Shown: positions 20,349-30,656 of the stretch, one piece after another
Layout: each line of letters opens with the position of its first letter
Position numbering within the stretch: position 1 is the first letter of the stretch
Assembly (NCBI GenBank): GCA_030340625.1
Contig: JAOPHQ010000584.1
Span: forward strand, 232,123-296,122
Origin: Merluccius polli
Lineage: Eukaryota > Chordata > Actinopteri > Gadiformes > Merlucciidae
Direction of reading: 5' to 3'
Length of the DNA: 64,000 nt
Notes under the pieces: model-generated
What the model was told of the DNA's origin: nothing
The model's database searches: none
Seen by the model: the letters and a program-made list of their open reading frames with translations, nothing else
Made by a program: the position numbers and the translations under genes

Positions 20349-23339
20349 CTAACTATAAGCTTTATCAAAGAGGAACGTCTTAAGCCTACTCTTAAATGTG
20401 GAGAGGGTGTCTGCCTCCCGAACCACAACTGGAAGCTGGTTCCACTGAAGAGGAGCTTGGTAACTGAAGGCTCTGGCTCCGGTTCTACTTTTAGAAACTA
20501 TTGGAACCACCAGTAGCCCTGCATTCAGAGAACGCAGTGTTCTAGTGGGGTAGTAGGGTACTATGAGCTCTTTGAGATATGAAGGGGCCTGCCCATGAAG
20601 AGCTTTATAGGTGAGGAGGAGGATTTTAAATTCTATTCTAAATTTTACAGGGAGCCAATGCAGAGAAGCTAGTACAGGAGAGATGTGATCTCTTTTCCTA
20701 GTTCCTGTCAGTACTCGCGCTGCAGCGTTTTGAATTAATTGGAGCATCTTAATGGATTTATTTGGACAACCTGATAATAAGGAGTTGCAGTAATCCAGCC
20801 TTGAGGTAACAAATGCATGGATTAGTTTTTCTGCGTCTGTCTTTGATAGGATGCGTCTGATTTTTGTAATATTACGTAAATGAAAAAAGGCAGTCCTAGA
20901 GGTCTGCTTTATGTGGGAATTAAATGACAGATCCTGATCAAAGATAACTCCAAGATTCCTGACAGTGGTGCTAGAGGCCAATGTAATGCCATCTAGAGTA
21001 GCTATATCTGTAGACATTAAGTCTCTAAGGTTTTTGGGGCCAAGTACAAGAATTTCGGTTTTCTCTGAGTTTAACATCAGAAAATTGCAGCTCATCCAGG
21101 ATTTTATGTCTTTAAGACATGTTTGTAATTTAGATAATTGATTAATTTCATCGGGTTTGATCGATAGATATAACTGCGTATCATCTGCATAACAATGAAA
21201 GTTAATGGAGTGATTTCTAATAATATCGCCTAAAGGGAGCATACATAAAGTAAATAGTATTGGTCCAAGTACAGAACCTTGTGGAACTCCATGACTAACT
21301 GTAGTATTTATTGAAGATTCATCATTCACGTGTACAAACTGTGAACGATCTGATAGATATGACATAAACCAGCTTAGTGCGGTTCCTTTGATGCCAATTT
21401 CATGCTCGAGTCTCTGTAAAAGAATACTATGATCAATGGTGTCAAAGGCAGCACTAAGATCTAATAATACAAGTACAGAGACAAGTCCATTGTCAGAAGC
21501 AATCAAAAGGTCATTATTAACTTTAACCAGAGCTGTCTCTGTGCTATGATGAACTCTAAATCCTGACTGGAAATCCTCGAATAAACTATTGTTGTGTAGA
21601 AAGTCACACAATTGTTTGGCGACTACTTTCTCCAGAATTTTAGACAGAAAGGGGAGATTAGAAATCGGTCTATAGTTGGCTAAAACCCCAGGGTCAAGAG
21701 TGGGCTTTTTAAGAAGGGGTTTAATTACAGCTACTTTAAAGGACTGTGGTACATATCCTGATAATAAAGAAAGATTAATCATTTCCAGTAAAGAAGTGCC
21801 AATTAAGGGTACAATTTCTTTAAGCAGCCTAGTTGGGATGGGGTCTAACAGACAGGTTGATGACTTCGATGAAGAAATTATAGAAGTTAACTGATGAAGA
21901 CTGACAGCAGAGAAACACTCCAAATACACATCTAAGTTTGCACCAGTCAAAGTGTCTGATGTTGGAGAGCCTGCGATACCTATTGAGGGCATTTGGTGAC
22001 TAATTTTCTCTCTAATAGTAATAATTTTATTATAAAAGAAGTTCATGAAGTCATTGCTACTTAAGTTGATGGGGATACATGGCTCAATAGAGCTGTGACT
22101 CTCTGTCAGCCTGGCTACAGTGCTGAAGAGGAACCTGGGGTTGTTTTTATTTTCTTCTATTAGTGCCGAGTAAAAGGCTCCTCTGGCATTACGGAGGGCC
22201 TTTCTATAATTTTTAAGATTATTTTGCCATATTAAGCGATTTTCTAATAAATTGGAAGCGCGCCATTTCCTTTCTGATTTCCTTGTTTCTTGTTTTAATT
22301 GACGGGTTTGTTGGTTGTACCACGGTGCTAGTTTCCTATGTTTTATTATTTTCTGTTTTCTAGGAGCGATAGAATCTAATGTTGATTGTAGAGAGCCTGC
22401 AGCACTATTAACAAGATTATCAATTTGGGAGTGACTAAAGTTAATATAGGACTCCGTTATATTCAGATATGGCATTGAATTAAACACTGATGCAATTTCC
22501 TCCTTAAATTTAGCTACAGCACTGTCAGATAGACATCTGCTGTAGGAAGTTTTGCTTAATGGCTTATAGTCAAATAATAGAAATTCAAAAGTTATTAAAT
22601 AATGATCAGATAGGAGAGGATTATGTGGAAAAACTATTAAATGTTCAATATCCATGCCATATGATAGAACAAGGTCAAGAGTGTGATTAAAACAATGGGT
22701 TGGTTTATTCACACTCTGACAGAAGCCAATTGAGTCTATTAATGAGGTAAATGCGTTACTAAGGCTATTTGTAACATCCACATGGACATTAAAATCACCT
22801 ACAATAATTACTTTATCTGATTTAAGAACTAAACTTGATAGAAACTCTGAGAATTCAGATATAAAATCAGAGTACGGTCCAGGAGCGCGGTACACTATAA
22901 CAAATAGGACTGGCTCCGGTGTTTTCCAGTTTGGGTGAGAAAGACTAAGAGTAATGCTTTCAAATGAATTATAATTTAGTTTTGGTTTAGGGTCCATTAA
23001 AACCCCCGAGTCATATATAGCTGCTACTCCACCTCCTCGGCCTGCGCCTCGGGGAATGTGAGTATTAATATGACTGGGGGGGGTGGATTCATTTAGGCTA
23101 ACATAATCCTCATGGGACAACCAGGTCTCAGTAAGACAAAGCAAATCAATATCATAATCTGATATTAATTCATTCACTAGAACAGCTTTGGATGACAGAG
23201 ACCTGATATTTAACAGTCCACATTTAATTATTTTATTTTGTGCTACTGAGGAGTTGGTTTTAATTTTTATTAGGCTTTCATGGTTAACTTCTCTTGTTTT
23301 TATTTCTTTACATAATGTAGGCGGTCGGGGGACAGACAC
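20349..23339 (-). CDS. L2 ORF2: endonuclease-reverse transcriptase (996 aa)
   Basis: This is the replication protein of the LINE. The N-terminal endonuclease (about residues 40-270) has LLNIRSLSSK, TETWLSH, YRAPGPY, GDFNVHVD and LLSDHYLITF, all catalytic landmarks present. The RT (about residues 500-760) has NYRPISNLPFLSK, FQSGFRVHHST, LLDLSAAFDTIDHS, GVPQGSVLGP and catalytic YADD at about residue 716. The C terminus has the L2-type LDYCNSLLSG and LHWLPVKFRIEFK, ending TFLFDKAYS. Length fits L2 ORF2. It starts at the first ATG after ORF1. The reading frame has no stop or frameshift, which is unusual among the LINEs here. Confidence 0.95.
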   Translation of the reverse strand: MSVPRPPTLCKEIKTREVNHESLIKIKTNSSVAQNKIIKCGLLNIRSLSSKAVLVNELISDYDIDLLCLTETWLSHEDYVSLNESTPPSHINTHIPRGAGRGGGVAAIYDSGVLMDPKPKLNYNSFESITLSLSHPNWKTPEPVLFVIVYRAPGPYSDFISEFSEFLSSLVLKSDKVIIVGDFNVHVDVTNSLSNAFTSLIDSIGFCQSVNKPTHCFNHTLDLVLSYGMDIEHLIVFPHNPLLSDHYLITFEFLLFDYKPLSKTSYSRCLSDSAVAKFKEEIASVFNSMPYLNITESYINFSHSQIDNLVNSAAGSLQSTLDSIAPRKQKIIKHRKLAPWYNQQTRQLKQETRKSERKWRASNLLENRLIWQNNLKNYRKALRNARGAFYSALIEENKNNPRFLFSTVARLTESHSSIEPCIPINLSSNDFMNFFYNKIITIREKISHQMPSIGIAGSPTSDTLTGANLDVYLECFSAVSLHQLTSIISSSKSSTCLLDPIPTRLLKEIVPLIGTSLLEMINLSLLSGYVPQSFKVAVIKPLLKKPTLDPGVLANYRPISNLPFLSKILEKVVAKQLCDFLHNNSLFEDFQSGFRVHHSTETALVKVNNDLLIASDNGLVSVLVLLDLSAAFDTIDHSILLQRLEHEIGIKGTALSWFMSYLSDRSQFVHVNDESSINTTVSHGVPQGSVLGPILFTLCMLPLGDIIRNHSINFHCYADDTQLYLSIKPDEINQLSKLQTCLKDIKSWMSCNFLMLNSEKTEILVLGPKNLRDLMSTDIATLDGITLASSTTVRNLGVIFDQDLSFNSHIKQTSRTAFFHLRNITKIRRILSKTDAEKLIHAFVTSRLDYCNSLLSGCPNKSIKMLQLIQNAAARVLTGTRKRDHISPVLASLHWLPVKFRIEFKILLLTYKALHGQAPSYLKELIVPYYPTRTLRSLNAGLLVVPIVSKSRTGARAFSYQAPLQWNQLPVVVREADTLSTFKSRLKTFLFDKAYS

Positions 23340-23435
23340 AGTCTCTATGGGGTGGTGGGTGGGGGACTGTACTAGAGGAAGCGCAGAGAAGTGTGTTAAA
23401 CAGCAACTCTGCTTCCTGGTCCCAACTCTGGACTG

Positions 23436-24287
23436 TCAGGTTTTAGAAATAAACTGCATCATATTCCTGGATAAGAGAGCCGCTCCATCCAACGTGGGAT
23501 GGATGCCGTCTCTCCCAATCAAACCAGGTTTTCCCCAAAAAGGCTGCCAATTATCAATGAAGCCCACATGGTTTGCTGGACACCACCTGGACAGCCAGCG
23601 GTGGAAGGACGCCATGCGGCTATACATGACGTCACTGGTCACATTGGGCAGGGGTCCAGAGAAAACTACGGTGTCCGACATTGTTTTGGCGTATCTACAC
23701 ACCGATTCCACATTAATTTTAGTGACCTCCGATTGGCGTAATCGGGAGTCATTACCGCCGACGTGAATAACAATCTTATGATATTTACGTTTGTCTTTCG
23801 CCAGCAGTTTTAAATAGGATTCAACGTCGCCCGCTCTGGCCCCAGGGATACATTTGACTATGGCCGCTGGCTTCGCTAACTTCACGTTTCTGACTATAGA
23901 AGAGCCAATAACCAGAGTCTGCTCCTCAGCGGGTGCGTCGCTGAGTGGGGAAAACGTATTAGAAACGTGAATGGGCTGGTGGTGAGCCGTGGGCTTCAGT
24001 GGGTTGCCGCTACGCTTCCCCCGGACAGTCACCCACTCTCCGTGGCTTCCCGGCTGCTCGGGGTCTACCGGGGGACGGCTAACTAGAGCTACCGCCGGCC
24101 GGCCCGCACAGACTACCGGAGACGGTGTGGTGCGGTACCGGGCCTCTAAGTCACTAATCCTCACCTCCAGCGCACTAAATAAACTACATTTAATACAGGT
24201 ACCATTATCACTAAAAGAGGTGGAGGAGTAACTAAACATTTGGCACACTGAGCAGGACAGAGGAGCAGAGGAAGAGGGAGAAGACAT
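23436..24287 (-). CDS. L2 ORF1: zinc-finger-like, coiled-coil and SGNH esterase protein (283 aa)
   Basis: The N terminus has a C-x2-C ... C-x2-C cluster (Cys 12, 15, 31, 34) followed by a short leucine-rich segment (about residues 36-50) that could form a coiled coil. A basic, proline-rich linker comes next. The C-terminal half is an SGNH-type hydrolase: VIGSSIVRN (nucleophile Ser) near residue 125, HVGGND near residues 175-180, and DGIHP (Asp and His) at about 260-264. Esterase ORF1 proteins are known from vertebrate CR1 and L2 LINEs; they bind RNA/DNA or lipids and their exact role is unsettled. All catalytic positions are present. It begins about 200 bp from the element's 5' end. Confidence 0.93.
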   Translation of the reverse strand: MSSPSSSAPLSCSVCQMFSYSSTSFSDNGTCIKCSLFSALEVRISDLEARYRTTPSPVVCAGRPAVALVSRPPVDPEQPGSHGEWVTVRGKRSGNPLKPTAHHQPIHVSNTFSPLSDAPAEEQTLVIGSSIVRNVKLAKPAAIVKCIPGARAGDVESYLKLLAKDKRKYHKIVIHVGGNDSRLRQSEVTKINVESVCRYAKTMSDTVVFSGPLPNVTSDVMYSRMASFHRWLSRWCPANHVGFIDNWQPFWGKPGLIGRDGIHPTLDGAALLSRNMMQFISKT

Positions 24288-24323
24288 CGCTAACTGCTAA
24301 TGCTTAATGTAACTAGCGTGTGA

Positions 24324-24359
24324 AGACTTAAAATAGCGACTTGTCGCTATTTTAAGTCT
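24324..24359 (-). promoter_or_regulatory. 17-bp perfect hairpin in the L2 5' UTR
   Basis: The arms at 24324-24340 and 24343-24359 are exact reverse complements with two bases between them. The hairpin lies about 37 nt upstream of the ORF1 start codon in the transcript. A role in translation or RNA packaging is possible but not shown. Confidence 0.7.
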
Positions 24360-24495
24360 AAATGTTTAAGTAAATAACCGCTGTAACGAGTAAAACAAAT
24401 GTATATTTAGCGTTCACCGACAGCTACAACACCAAACAGTGTACACACAGAGCAAGAGGTAGACCGGAAATGAGTCGATGCTTACCGCATCTGAT

Positions 24496-25433
24496 CCCTC
24501 CAGTGTCTTTTTTAGTGTCTCTCTCTGTACTCAAAATAAGTGTTCAGAGACTGACACAAACAGTTTTTGCCATATTGACAGCAACGTTAGGTCTACACTG
24601 GCTGAGTGTCTACCTGACATACTAGACTCCTGTAGTACAAATTATGATTCCCTTAATAATCTTACAGACAATCTGAATAGTGCCTTGCTCAAAACACTTG
24701 ACTCTCTCGCACCTCTTACAACCAGGAAACACACTCGGATGAAAATGCCGCCATGGTTCACAGATGACATCCGTGCACTCAAACAGAACTGCAGAAAACT
24801 TGAGCGCAGGTGGCGCATGACAAAACGAGAGATTTCTTGCCTTGCCTGGGCTGAGAATTTTAAGAAGTACAAACGTGCACTCTCAGCTGCTAGGGCAGCA
24901 TATCTATCTAATTTGATTAACACTAATACAAATAATCCACGGTTTCTGTTTGATACTGTGGCTAAACATACACAGAGTACCCCTGCCAATAGCTCTTCAT
25001 TCATGGCCGATGATTTTATGAACTTTTTTACAAGCAAAATGGACTCACTCAGAAATAAATTCACCGGTCAACACTCATCTTAGAGTGATGACTATGATCT
25101 CTCTGGTCCTTTGATAGATGCAGGCACTGTGACTCAGACCAACTGCAGTCTTTCACAGTTCGAAACAATTTCCCCTGAGGCCCTCACCAGCCTGGTCTGG
25201 CCTCCAAACCGACAACCTGCGTATAAGACCCTATACCATCTAACTGTTTCCTGTTTTAAATAGATCTATTCTTAATATTATTAATACGTCGCTCTCCATT
25301 GGTTCTGTGCCCTCAGCTTTTAAACCATTTTAAATTAAAACCGCTGCTTAAAAAAACAAATACTGACCCGCAAGTTCTGAACAATTACAGGCCAATCTCC
25401 AATCTTCCTTTTGTCAAAACTGCTTGACACTTG
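24496..25433 (+). pseudogene. L2-like LINE copy C, endonuclease end to start of RT
   Basis: It continues copy C after the inserted L2: DPSSVFFSVSL (SDH region), SLAPLTTRKHTRMKMPPWFTDD, RKLERRWRMTK, YLSNLINTNTNNPRFLFDT and DFMNFFTSKMDSLR, the linker preceding RT. The first stop is at 25081. Beyond it the RT start is recognisable but full of stops (NYRPISNLPFVK-like near 25380-25420). It is cut by a hAT at 25434. Confidence 0.85.
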
Positions 25434-26862
25434 CAGACATGGGGACTCGAGTCTGAGACTCGGACTCGAGTCGCACTTAAGTCGCAAAAACAGTGACTTC
25501 AGACTTGACTCGGACTCGAGCTTCGAGACTCGTCAACAACTTGTTGGCAAGCTATTGTTGCTTTTTAAATCTAAATTCATTCATATGTTTCTATTTTCTT
25601 TTATTGGCGCATATACTTTGGGGAAACGTATGACGAGCTTCATGTCTCCTGCCCTGCAGCCAAAATGCGCAACGTTACGCATGAGCGCACACTCACACAT
25701 CAAAAAATGCATTGATGATGGCAACACCAAATCCTCCCGCAGTTGTTCCTTTTGTTATTAGTTTCGCGTTCATATAATCCTACCCCGGTGAGAAGATACG
25801 GTCCTATTGTATTATTATATCTCCTTTTCCTATAGAGCGTAACAGTGACCGCCCCCTTTTTAACAGCTCCGGTGCCGGAAGTAAATTTCCCATGCATTTA
25901 TCTCGTCCACTTTTCGTATAATCCTTATAAAAAGAGTATTAAGCCTTTAACCAAGCCAATCGTTCGTTATGGTAGTCGTGACCATATTATGTTTGATTCG
26001 GGATGAGTAGTTCCTCACTCGGTCAACAACATAATGTACACAGTCTTGTACCTTCGGCTTTTCTTCCGTTTTCCAAATTCTTTTTATGCCCGAATCAAAC
26101 ATAATATGGTCACGACTACCATAACGAACGATTGGCTTGGTTAAAGGCTTAATACTCTTTTTATAAGGATTATACGAAAAGTGGACGAGATAAATGCATG
26201 GGAAATTTACTTCCGGCACCGGAGCTGTTAAAAAGGGGGCGGTCACTGTTACGCTCTATTAGTGACGTCTCCGCTTCGCCGTCTGTTCGTTGTAAAAAAA
26301 ATGCTCCCTGTTGCCGTGGGTACGGCAGAATCCGGCGCCAGTGGTTTGCTGAAAATGTACACCAAATAGTAGGGGTGGGAGAAAAAAATCGTTTTAAATC
26401 GATTTTTTTGTTCAAAAATCGATTTTAGTTCCTCTAAGCTTAGGTGGGAAAAAGTAACTGCTTTTCTCCAGCAGAGGGCGAAATGTTTTAGTTTGCGGGA
26501 ACAAAAATATTTTTATTTATTTTATTTTACCTCTTTTATACTGTATGCAGTTGAGGCTTGCCAGCTTCAGTCTTGAAAAGAGAGTGTAGTAGCAGTTAAA
26601 ATAGTTAGATATTGCTGCTAAATAAATCTTAAAAACTGACTCACATGTGATGTGCATTTTTTTGGTTTGGTGTTTAAAAAAGCAAACAAAAAATCGCAAA
26701 AATCGGCAGTATCGAAGACTTGAGACTTGACTTGGACTTGTGGCAAAAGACTTGAGACTTGACTTGAATTTACCCTCAAAGACTTGAGACTTGACTTGGA
26801 CTCGAGCTCAAAGACTTGAGACTTGACTTGGACTTGCAACAAATGACTTGTGAACATCTCTG
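25434..26862. mobile_element. hAT-like element (1,429 bp) with GACTTGAGAC subterminal repeats
   Basis: It begins CAGACATGGGG and ends, reverse-complemented, CAGAGATGTTC. A perfect 8-bp duplication GACACTTG lies on each side (25426-25433 and 26863-26870). Short motifs of the type gactcgagtc or gacttgagac recur 3-5 times near each end, as expected for transposase-binding subterminal repeats. No transposase is seen. It contains the palindromic MITE at 25835-26256 and, around 26360-26710, an AT-rich stretch opening with AGGGGTGGGAG that may be another small insert. Confidence 0.85.
25835..26256. mobile_element. TA-flanked palindromic MITE with 168-bp perfect inverted repeats
   Basis: Arms 25835-26002 and 26089-26256 are exact reverse complements by eye over 168 bp, with an 86-bp spacer. 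TA lies on each side (25833-25834 and 26257-26258). The ends read GAGCGTAACAGTGACC. It encodes nothing credible; open frames inside are by-products of the palindrome. Perfect arms suggest recent arrival or gene conversion between the arms. Confidence 0.9.
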
Positions 26863-26870
26863 GACACTTG

Positions 26871-27054
26871 ACACAAAACTGCTTGACACGACAACAATCT
26901 TTTTGAAAAATTTCAATCTGGCTTCCGGTCCCGTCATTCAACTGAAACTGCCTTGACCAGAGTAGTCAATGACCTATTAATTACTATTGATTCAGACCCA
27001 ACCTCATTGCTGCTGCTCTTCGACCTGAGTGCGTTTGATACTGTGGACTACAGC
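26871..27054 (+). pseudogene. L2-like LINE copy C, RT fragment
   Basis: It holds the region equivalent to FQSGFRSRHSTETAL (frameshifted), VVNDLLIT and LLLLFDLS-AFDTVDYS, the first palm motifs of the RT. It lies between the hAT ending at 26862 and the hAT beginning at 27055. Confidence 0.8.
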
Positions 27055-27997
27055 CAGTGATGCCAGTAACGCGTTAATTAGTAACGCGTTACTCTAATAT
27101 GACCACGTTTTTCAGTAACAAGTAATCTAACGCGTTACTATTTCCAAACCAGTAATCAGATTGAAGTTACTTATCCAAGTCACTGTGCGTTACTATTTTT
27201 ATCATTTGCCATTTTCCTTAAAAAGATGCTTTCTTCTTGCGTCTCGGGGAGTGACGTTATGCATGCGGTTTCGTGGTTTTTGACGAGGTTTGAGCTGGAA
27301 AATCTCGCTGTCACCTGACACTGCCAAAGCAACCAGCGGCACAAATGTCAACAACAACAATGGAGGGAGGAGAGAGATGCGCGTTTACTCGGTGGAAATA
27401 TAGTCACTATTTTGACTTTGTGTCAATGAAAGATGATAATATTAAGGTTTGGTGTACACTCTGTGCTGGCGACAAAGTGTTATCCAGCTTCAAAAACACT
27501 ACCGTATTTTCCGCACTATAGGGCGCACTGGATTATAAGGCGCACTGTCAATGAATGGTCTATTTTCGAACTTTTTTCATATATAAAGCCAAGGGAGTAG
27601 GTTTGATTTTGAGATTGGTGGGGACACAAAAGTGCTCCAAGGCAGCACTCTTGAAAGTTTACTCTTTTTTTTAACATTAGCAATCATAATTTCACGTCAT
27701 GCAGATGTTATAGGGTAAAGCAACTAAAATGAAAGCCAAGGAGACAACTTCGAAGAGTTCTCATCTTTACTCTTTAGTGTAGGGCTGTAGTGCAACTATG
27801 CATCATACTGTCAATTAACATAGCCTACTGTCCATCAACAACATCTGAATGAATGCAATACAACATTGTGCATAAACAAATGAACTGTAATAATATTTTA
27901 CCCGACTTGTGTTTAAATCACTCACAATGTACTGTAAATGTGTTTGTCACTAATACTCAAATACAAGCAGATTAGTGTCCACTGGTTGTTCCTATTT

Positions 27998-28779
27998 GAA
28001 AGAGCCAAACACATGCCTACGCCGGTCTGTAACAGAAATGAACTGCTGGCAGATTTCTCTCAGGTCAGTATTGTCCAGTTTTCCCTGATGGACATGGCAC
28101 ACAGCAAGATTGTTCAGTCTTACTTGTGTCATGGTGGCTCTAAGCCATGTTTTAAGTCTCCTAAGAGCACTGAAACTTCTTTCAGCCTCAGCTGATGAAA
28201 CTGGGATGACTAAAAGCAGCCTAACAAGGGATTCAACAAGCCTCTCACTTCAACTGTCAAACCTCTCATTATGTCAGCCACTTCAGCACTAGATTTGAAA
28301 GTGTATTTGGACCTAAACATGGCTAGTTGGACCTTTAATCTGTCCCTGTTTAGCTCTGGGTATTGATCAACAATGTCCTTCACTTCTCCAGTCAGGAGAG
28401 TTTCCTCCAGCTTCTGCAAGACATCTAGATCTGGTTGGTTGAACCTCTCCTCAAACTGAATATGCACACTATCTAACATTTTGTAGAACTCTGTTCTATA
28501 ATGCTCCTCAGCTGACTTGGGAGTGTGCTGGCTAACCTCACTAGTGTATCGTTTTGGTGGCTTTCTTTGGTGAGGAATCTGGATGGGCTCAATCCCAAGA
28601 GAGTCAACCATTGCCACTGCTTTCTCAAAAACCTCATGAAAGCTCTCCTCACTTCTTTTGCCATCTACAGTAGATCTGACACAATCTATGGCACTTCTCA
28701 TCCCTGCAACAGTTTCAGTCCTTTTTGGTAGAGATGTGCTCAGACACTCCAGCTTCTCATCACTTCTAATGCCAGACAA
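27998..28779 (-). pseudogene. C-terminal part of the hAT transposase, with hATC dimerisation motif
   Basis: The frame 28779-28210 (ECLSTSLPKRTETVAGMRSA, then a charged helical region) leads, after a frameshift near 28215, into PVSSAEAERSFSALRRLKTWL (28205-28145), the hATC dimerisation signature, and ends at a stop near 27998. hATC holds transposase multimers together. The frame upstream to 29313 is also broken near 28800-28850. Confidence 0.85.
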
Positions 28780-28842
28780 AGTCCAAGCAGAGTTTTCCCT
28801 TTCTCAAACCTCTCTCGCAGACCATTTGCTCTCATGCCTGTG

Positions 28843-29179
28843 TTAGACCCACTTGCTGCCATCTTTTCCTCTTACTGTCCACCTGGTTGGGCAAAGTGGT
28901 CTGAGTGACTTCACTGGTCCTTCTGAACTTACTGCTGAAGAAAATATGTTTTTGAATTTTCCAGATTGTTTGCTTAATGTTCCTAGCTCATGCACCCACT
29001 GCAAGGAATCATTTATCAAAGGACTGGCTCTGCATGCAGACTGTGTGATCAGGTTAAGACAGTGTGCCCCACAATGCACAAACAATGCCAATGGTTGCTG
29101 TCTCTTCAGTTCTGCTTGTGCTCCAGAATATTTGCCTGACATATTCGCAGCACCATCATATGTCTGGGCTCTTAACCCA
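28843..29179 (-). pseudogene. Middle part of the hAT transposase (catalytic core region)
   Basis: The text holds AQTYDGAANMSGKYSGAQAE, then FVHCGAHCLNLITQSAC and LCPTRWTVR, a block well conserved among ZMYM1-like/TTF hAT transposases. Its 5' neighbour is separated from it by the solo LTR at 29180-29575. With LTR and one duplication removed, NISG joins directly to LRAQTYDG. Confidence 0.85.
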
Positions 29180-29575
29180 TGTTGCGGATAAATAATAAGC
29201 ATGTGTATCAGCAGCTCAAAAGAGTAGTAATAAATATACAAGTTGTAGTAACTGCACCACAACACATGATGGCGCCAAACGATATACTGGAGGCGGCGCT
29301 TAGCGCTGGCCATTGTGCGGCATGGAGGCCACGCCTCCTGCCCAGTGACTACCGGCGGAACTTCCGCCGGCTCAAGTCAGAACACCCCAGGCAGCGCAAA
29401 GGAAGGAAGCAAAGCGACTGAGGATGCAACGCTTGGGGTCCTCCACGCAGCGTGATATACATATAATACCTCTCCTTCTGGTTCATAGTTAAATAACTTA
29501 AAGCTAAACAAATAAAGTGAGTTATAAGCGTTTCCTGTTGTCGGCAGCCTTCTTCCCCGGGACACAAACCCCACA
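29180..29575. mobile_element. Solo LTR (396 bp) inside the hAT transposase frame
   Basis: It begins TGTTGCGGAT and ends CCCCACA on the plus strand, between CCCA on both sides (29176-29179 and 29576-29579). It has a TATA-like stretch on either strand and an AAATAAAG polyadenylation-like signal on the plus strand near 29508, so its orientation is uncertain. The segment caacttaaagctaaac...gtgagttataagcg resembles sequence near 55780. Confidence 0.75.
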
Positions 29576-30010
29576 CCCAGAAATGGAAATATTGAGCCTC
29601 AAATGGACATCCTCAGCCATTTTTGCGATCTCAACTCCAGTGGTACCAGGGACCTCATACAAACCAATAAAAACCTCATGTGGTACCAGGTCATGGTCCA
29701 CATATCTTAAACAAATGGACTCTTGCTCTGTTCCTGAGACATCTTGTGTGCCATCAATAATGAGTGAGTACTGCAAAACTGGTAGCAACTGGATGGACTG
29801 TGCAATACTCCTGACAATACAGTTTCCTAACATTTGCAAAATCTCATTTTGCACTTGAGGAGAGGTATAGTCATGACAGTGAGTTAGCCAAGCACGGAGA
29901 CGTGCATCATCCTTGGCTTTGAATTTCAAAAGCTGAAATAGATTGCTATCTTGTGTCTCATGGCCTCTCAGTGCTATGCCCTGCCTGGCAAGGTACTGTA
30001 TTGATCCCAC
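29576..30010 (-). pseudogene. DUF4371-like part of the hAT transposase
   Basis: The frame holds HETQDSNLFQLLKFKAKDD, LTHCHDYTSPQVQNEIL and SLIIDGTQDVSGTEQESIC, where the Asp-Gly-Thr is the likely first catalytic aspartate region. It runs into VPGTTGVEIAKMAEDV before the solo LTR. It is open through this stretch. A frame change or intron separates it from the TTF-finger frame that starts at 30053. Confidence 0.85.
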
Positions 30011-30052
30011 AATATTTTGCAGGCAGTGCCTAGCATCCTCTTGTTGTTGTGC

Positions 30053-30493
30053 CTATGCACTTGAGAGCTGTGTATCTATTGGGCTTCTCTCCTGAGCACT
30101 AACTGTCATGGCATGGTGGTGGGATTTGCTGTTTTGATGCCGCTGAAAACTGGCAAGTGCATTCTTCCAATTACTGAATCCCTTTGATGAAAAGGCAGGG
30201 TCTGCCTTTTTGGACAGTTCACTTTTCTTTATGGTGTATGTTTTCACACAGTGAAAACACAGAACACACTTGATGGAGGAGCTATAGTGCAACCATGGAT
30301 ACTGCTTGTACCAACTTGCTTGGAAATGGAGGATCCTGTTTGATAGCTGTTGAGCTGGAATGTTTTTTGGGTCAGGTTGGTTGGGCTTGTCCAGAATATC
30401 CTCCTGATTACTGCCACTCCCTGTCACTCTCCCTGCCACTCTCTCCAGGTGGATCAGTTTCCTTATGAATAAACCACAATATAAATTTGACAA
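30053..30493 (-). CDS. TTF-type zinc finger part of the hAT transposase
   Basis: About 146 codons. FQASWYKQYPWLHYSSS is followed by CVLCFHCV and AFSSKGFSNWKNALASFQRHQ and then HHHAMT, matching the TTF finger found at the N terminus of ZMYM1-like hAT transposases (C-x2-C ... H-x-H-like). It binds transposon ends in related proteins. It may be an exon: upstream sequence holds possible splice acceptors (ATACAG, TCATAAG). Confidence 0.8.
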   Translation of the reverse strand: MSNLYCGLFIRKLIHLERVAGRVTGSGSNQEDILDKPNQPDPKNIPAQQLSNRILHFQASWYKQYPWLHYSSSIKCVLCFHCVKTYTIKKSELSKKADPAFSSKGFSNWKNALASFQRHQNSKSHHHAMTVSAQERSPIDTQLSSA

Positions 30494-30656
30494 CTGTATC
30501 CATGTAGCAATACATGAGGCATCTCATGAACACCAGACTTGATATAAAGCTCTGATTTTAAAGCCACATAGGTGAAGCATTGCTATTCAGATCATCACAC
30601 TAACATTTGTCACAGTGCTGAATCTCATGACTAACATAATCCATCATTATTTAATC

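Larger units (their letters stand above)
19709..24489 (-). mobile_element. Full-length L2 LINE with two open ORFs
   Basis: This element holds a 5' UTR with a strong hairpin (24324-24359), ORF1 (24287-23436), a 96-bp gap, ORF2 (23339-20349), a 3' UTR with (GA)n tracts, and a 3' tail of ATTCA-type repeats at 19709-19730. It is flanked by TCTGAT on both sides (19703-19708 and 24490-24495). It interrupts L2-like copy C, whose reading continues directly across the junction. No stop or frameshift is seen in either ORF, so it could have moved recently or still be mobile; that is inference. Confidence 0.9.

Noticed and set aside
23188..23766. Plus-strand frame opposite L2 ORF1/ORF2
   Set aside because: Shadow of the minus-strand ORFs, which have full sets of motifs.
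25947..26428. Overlapping frames on both strands
   Set aside because: They come from the perfect palindrome of the MITE and show no domain.
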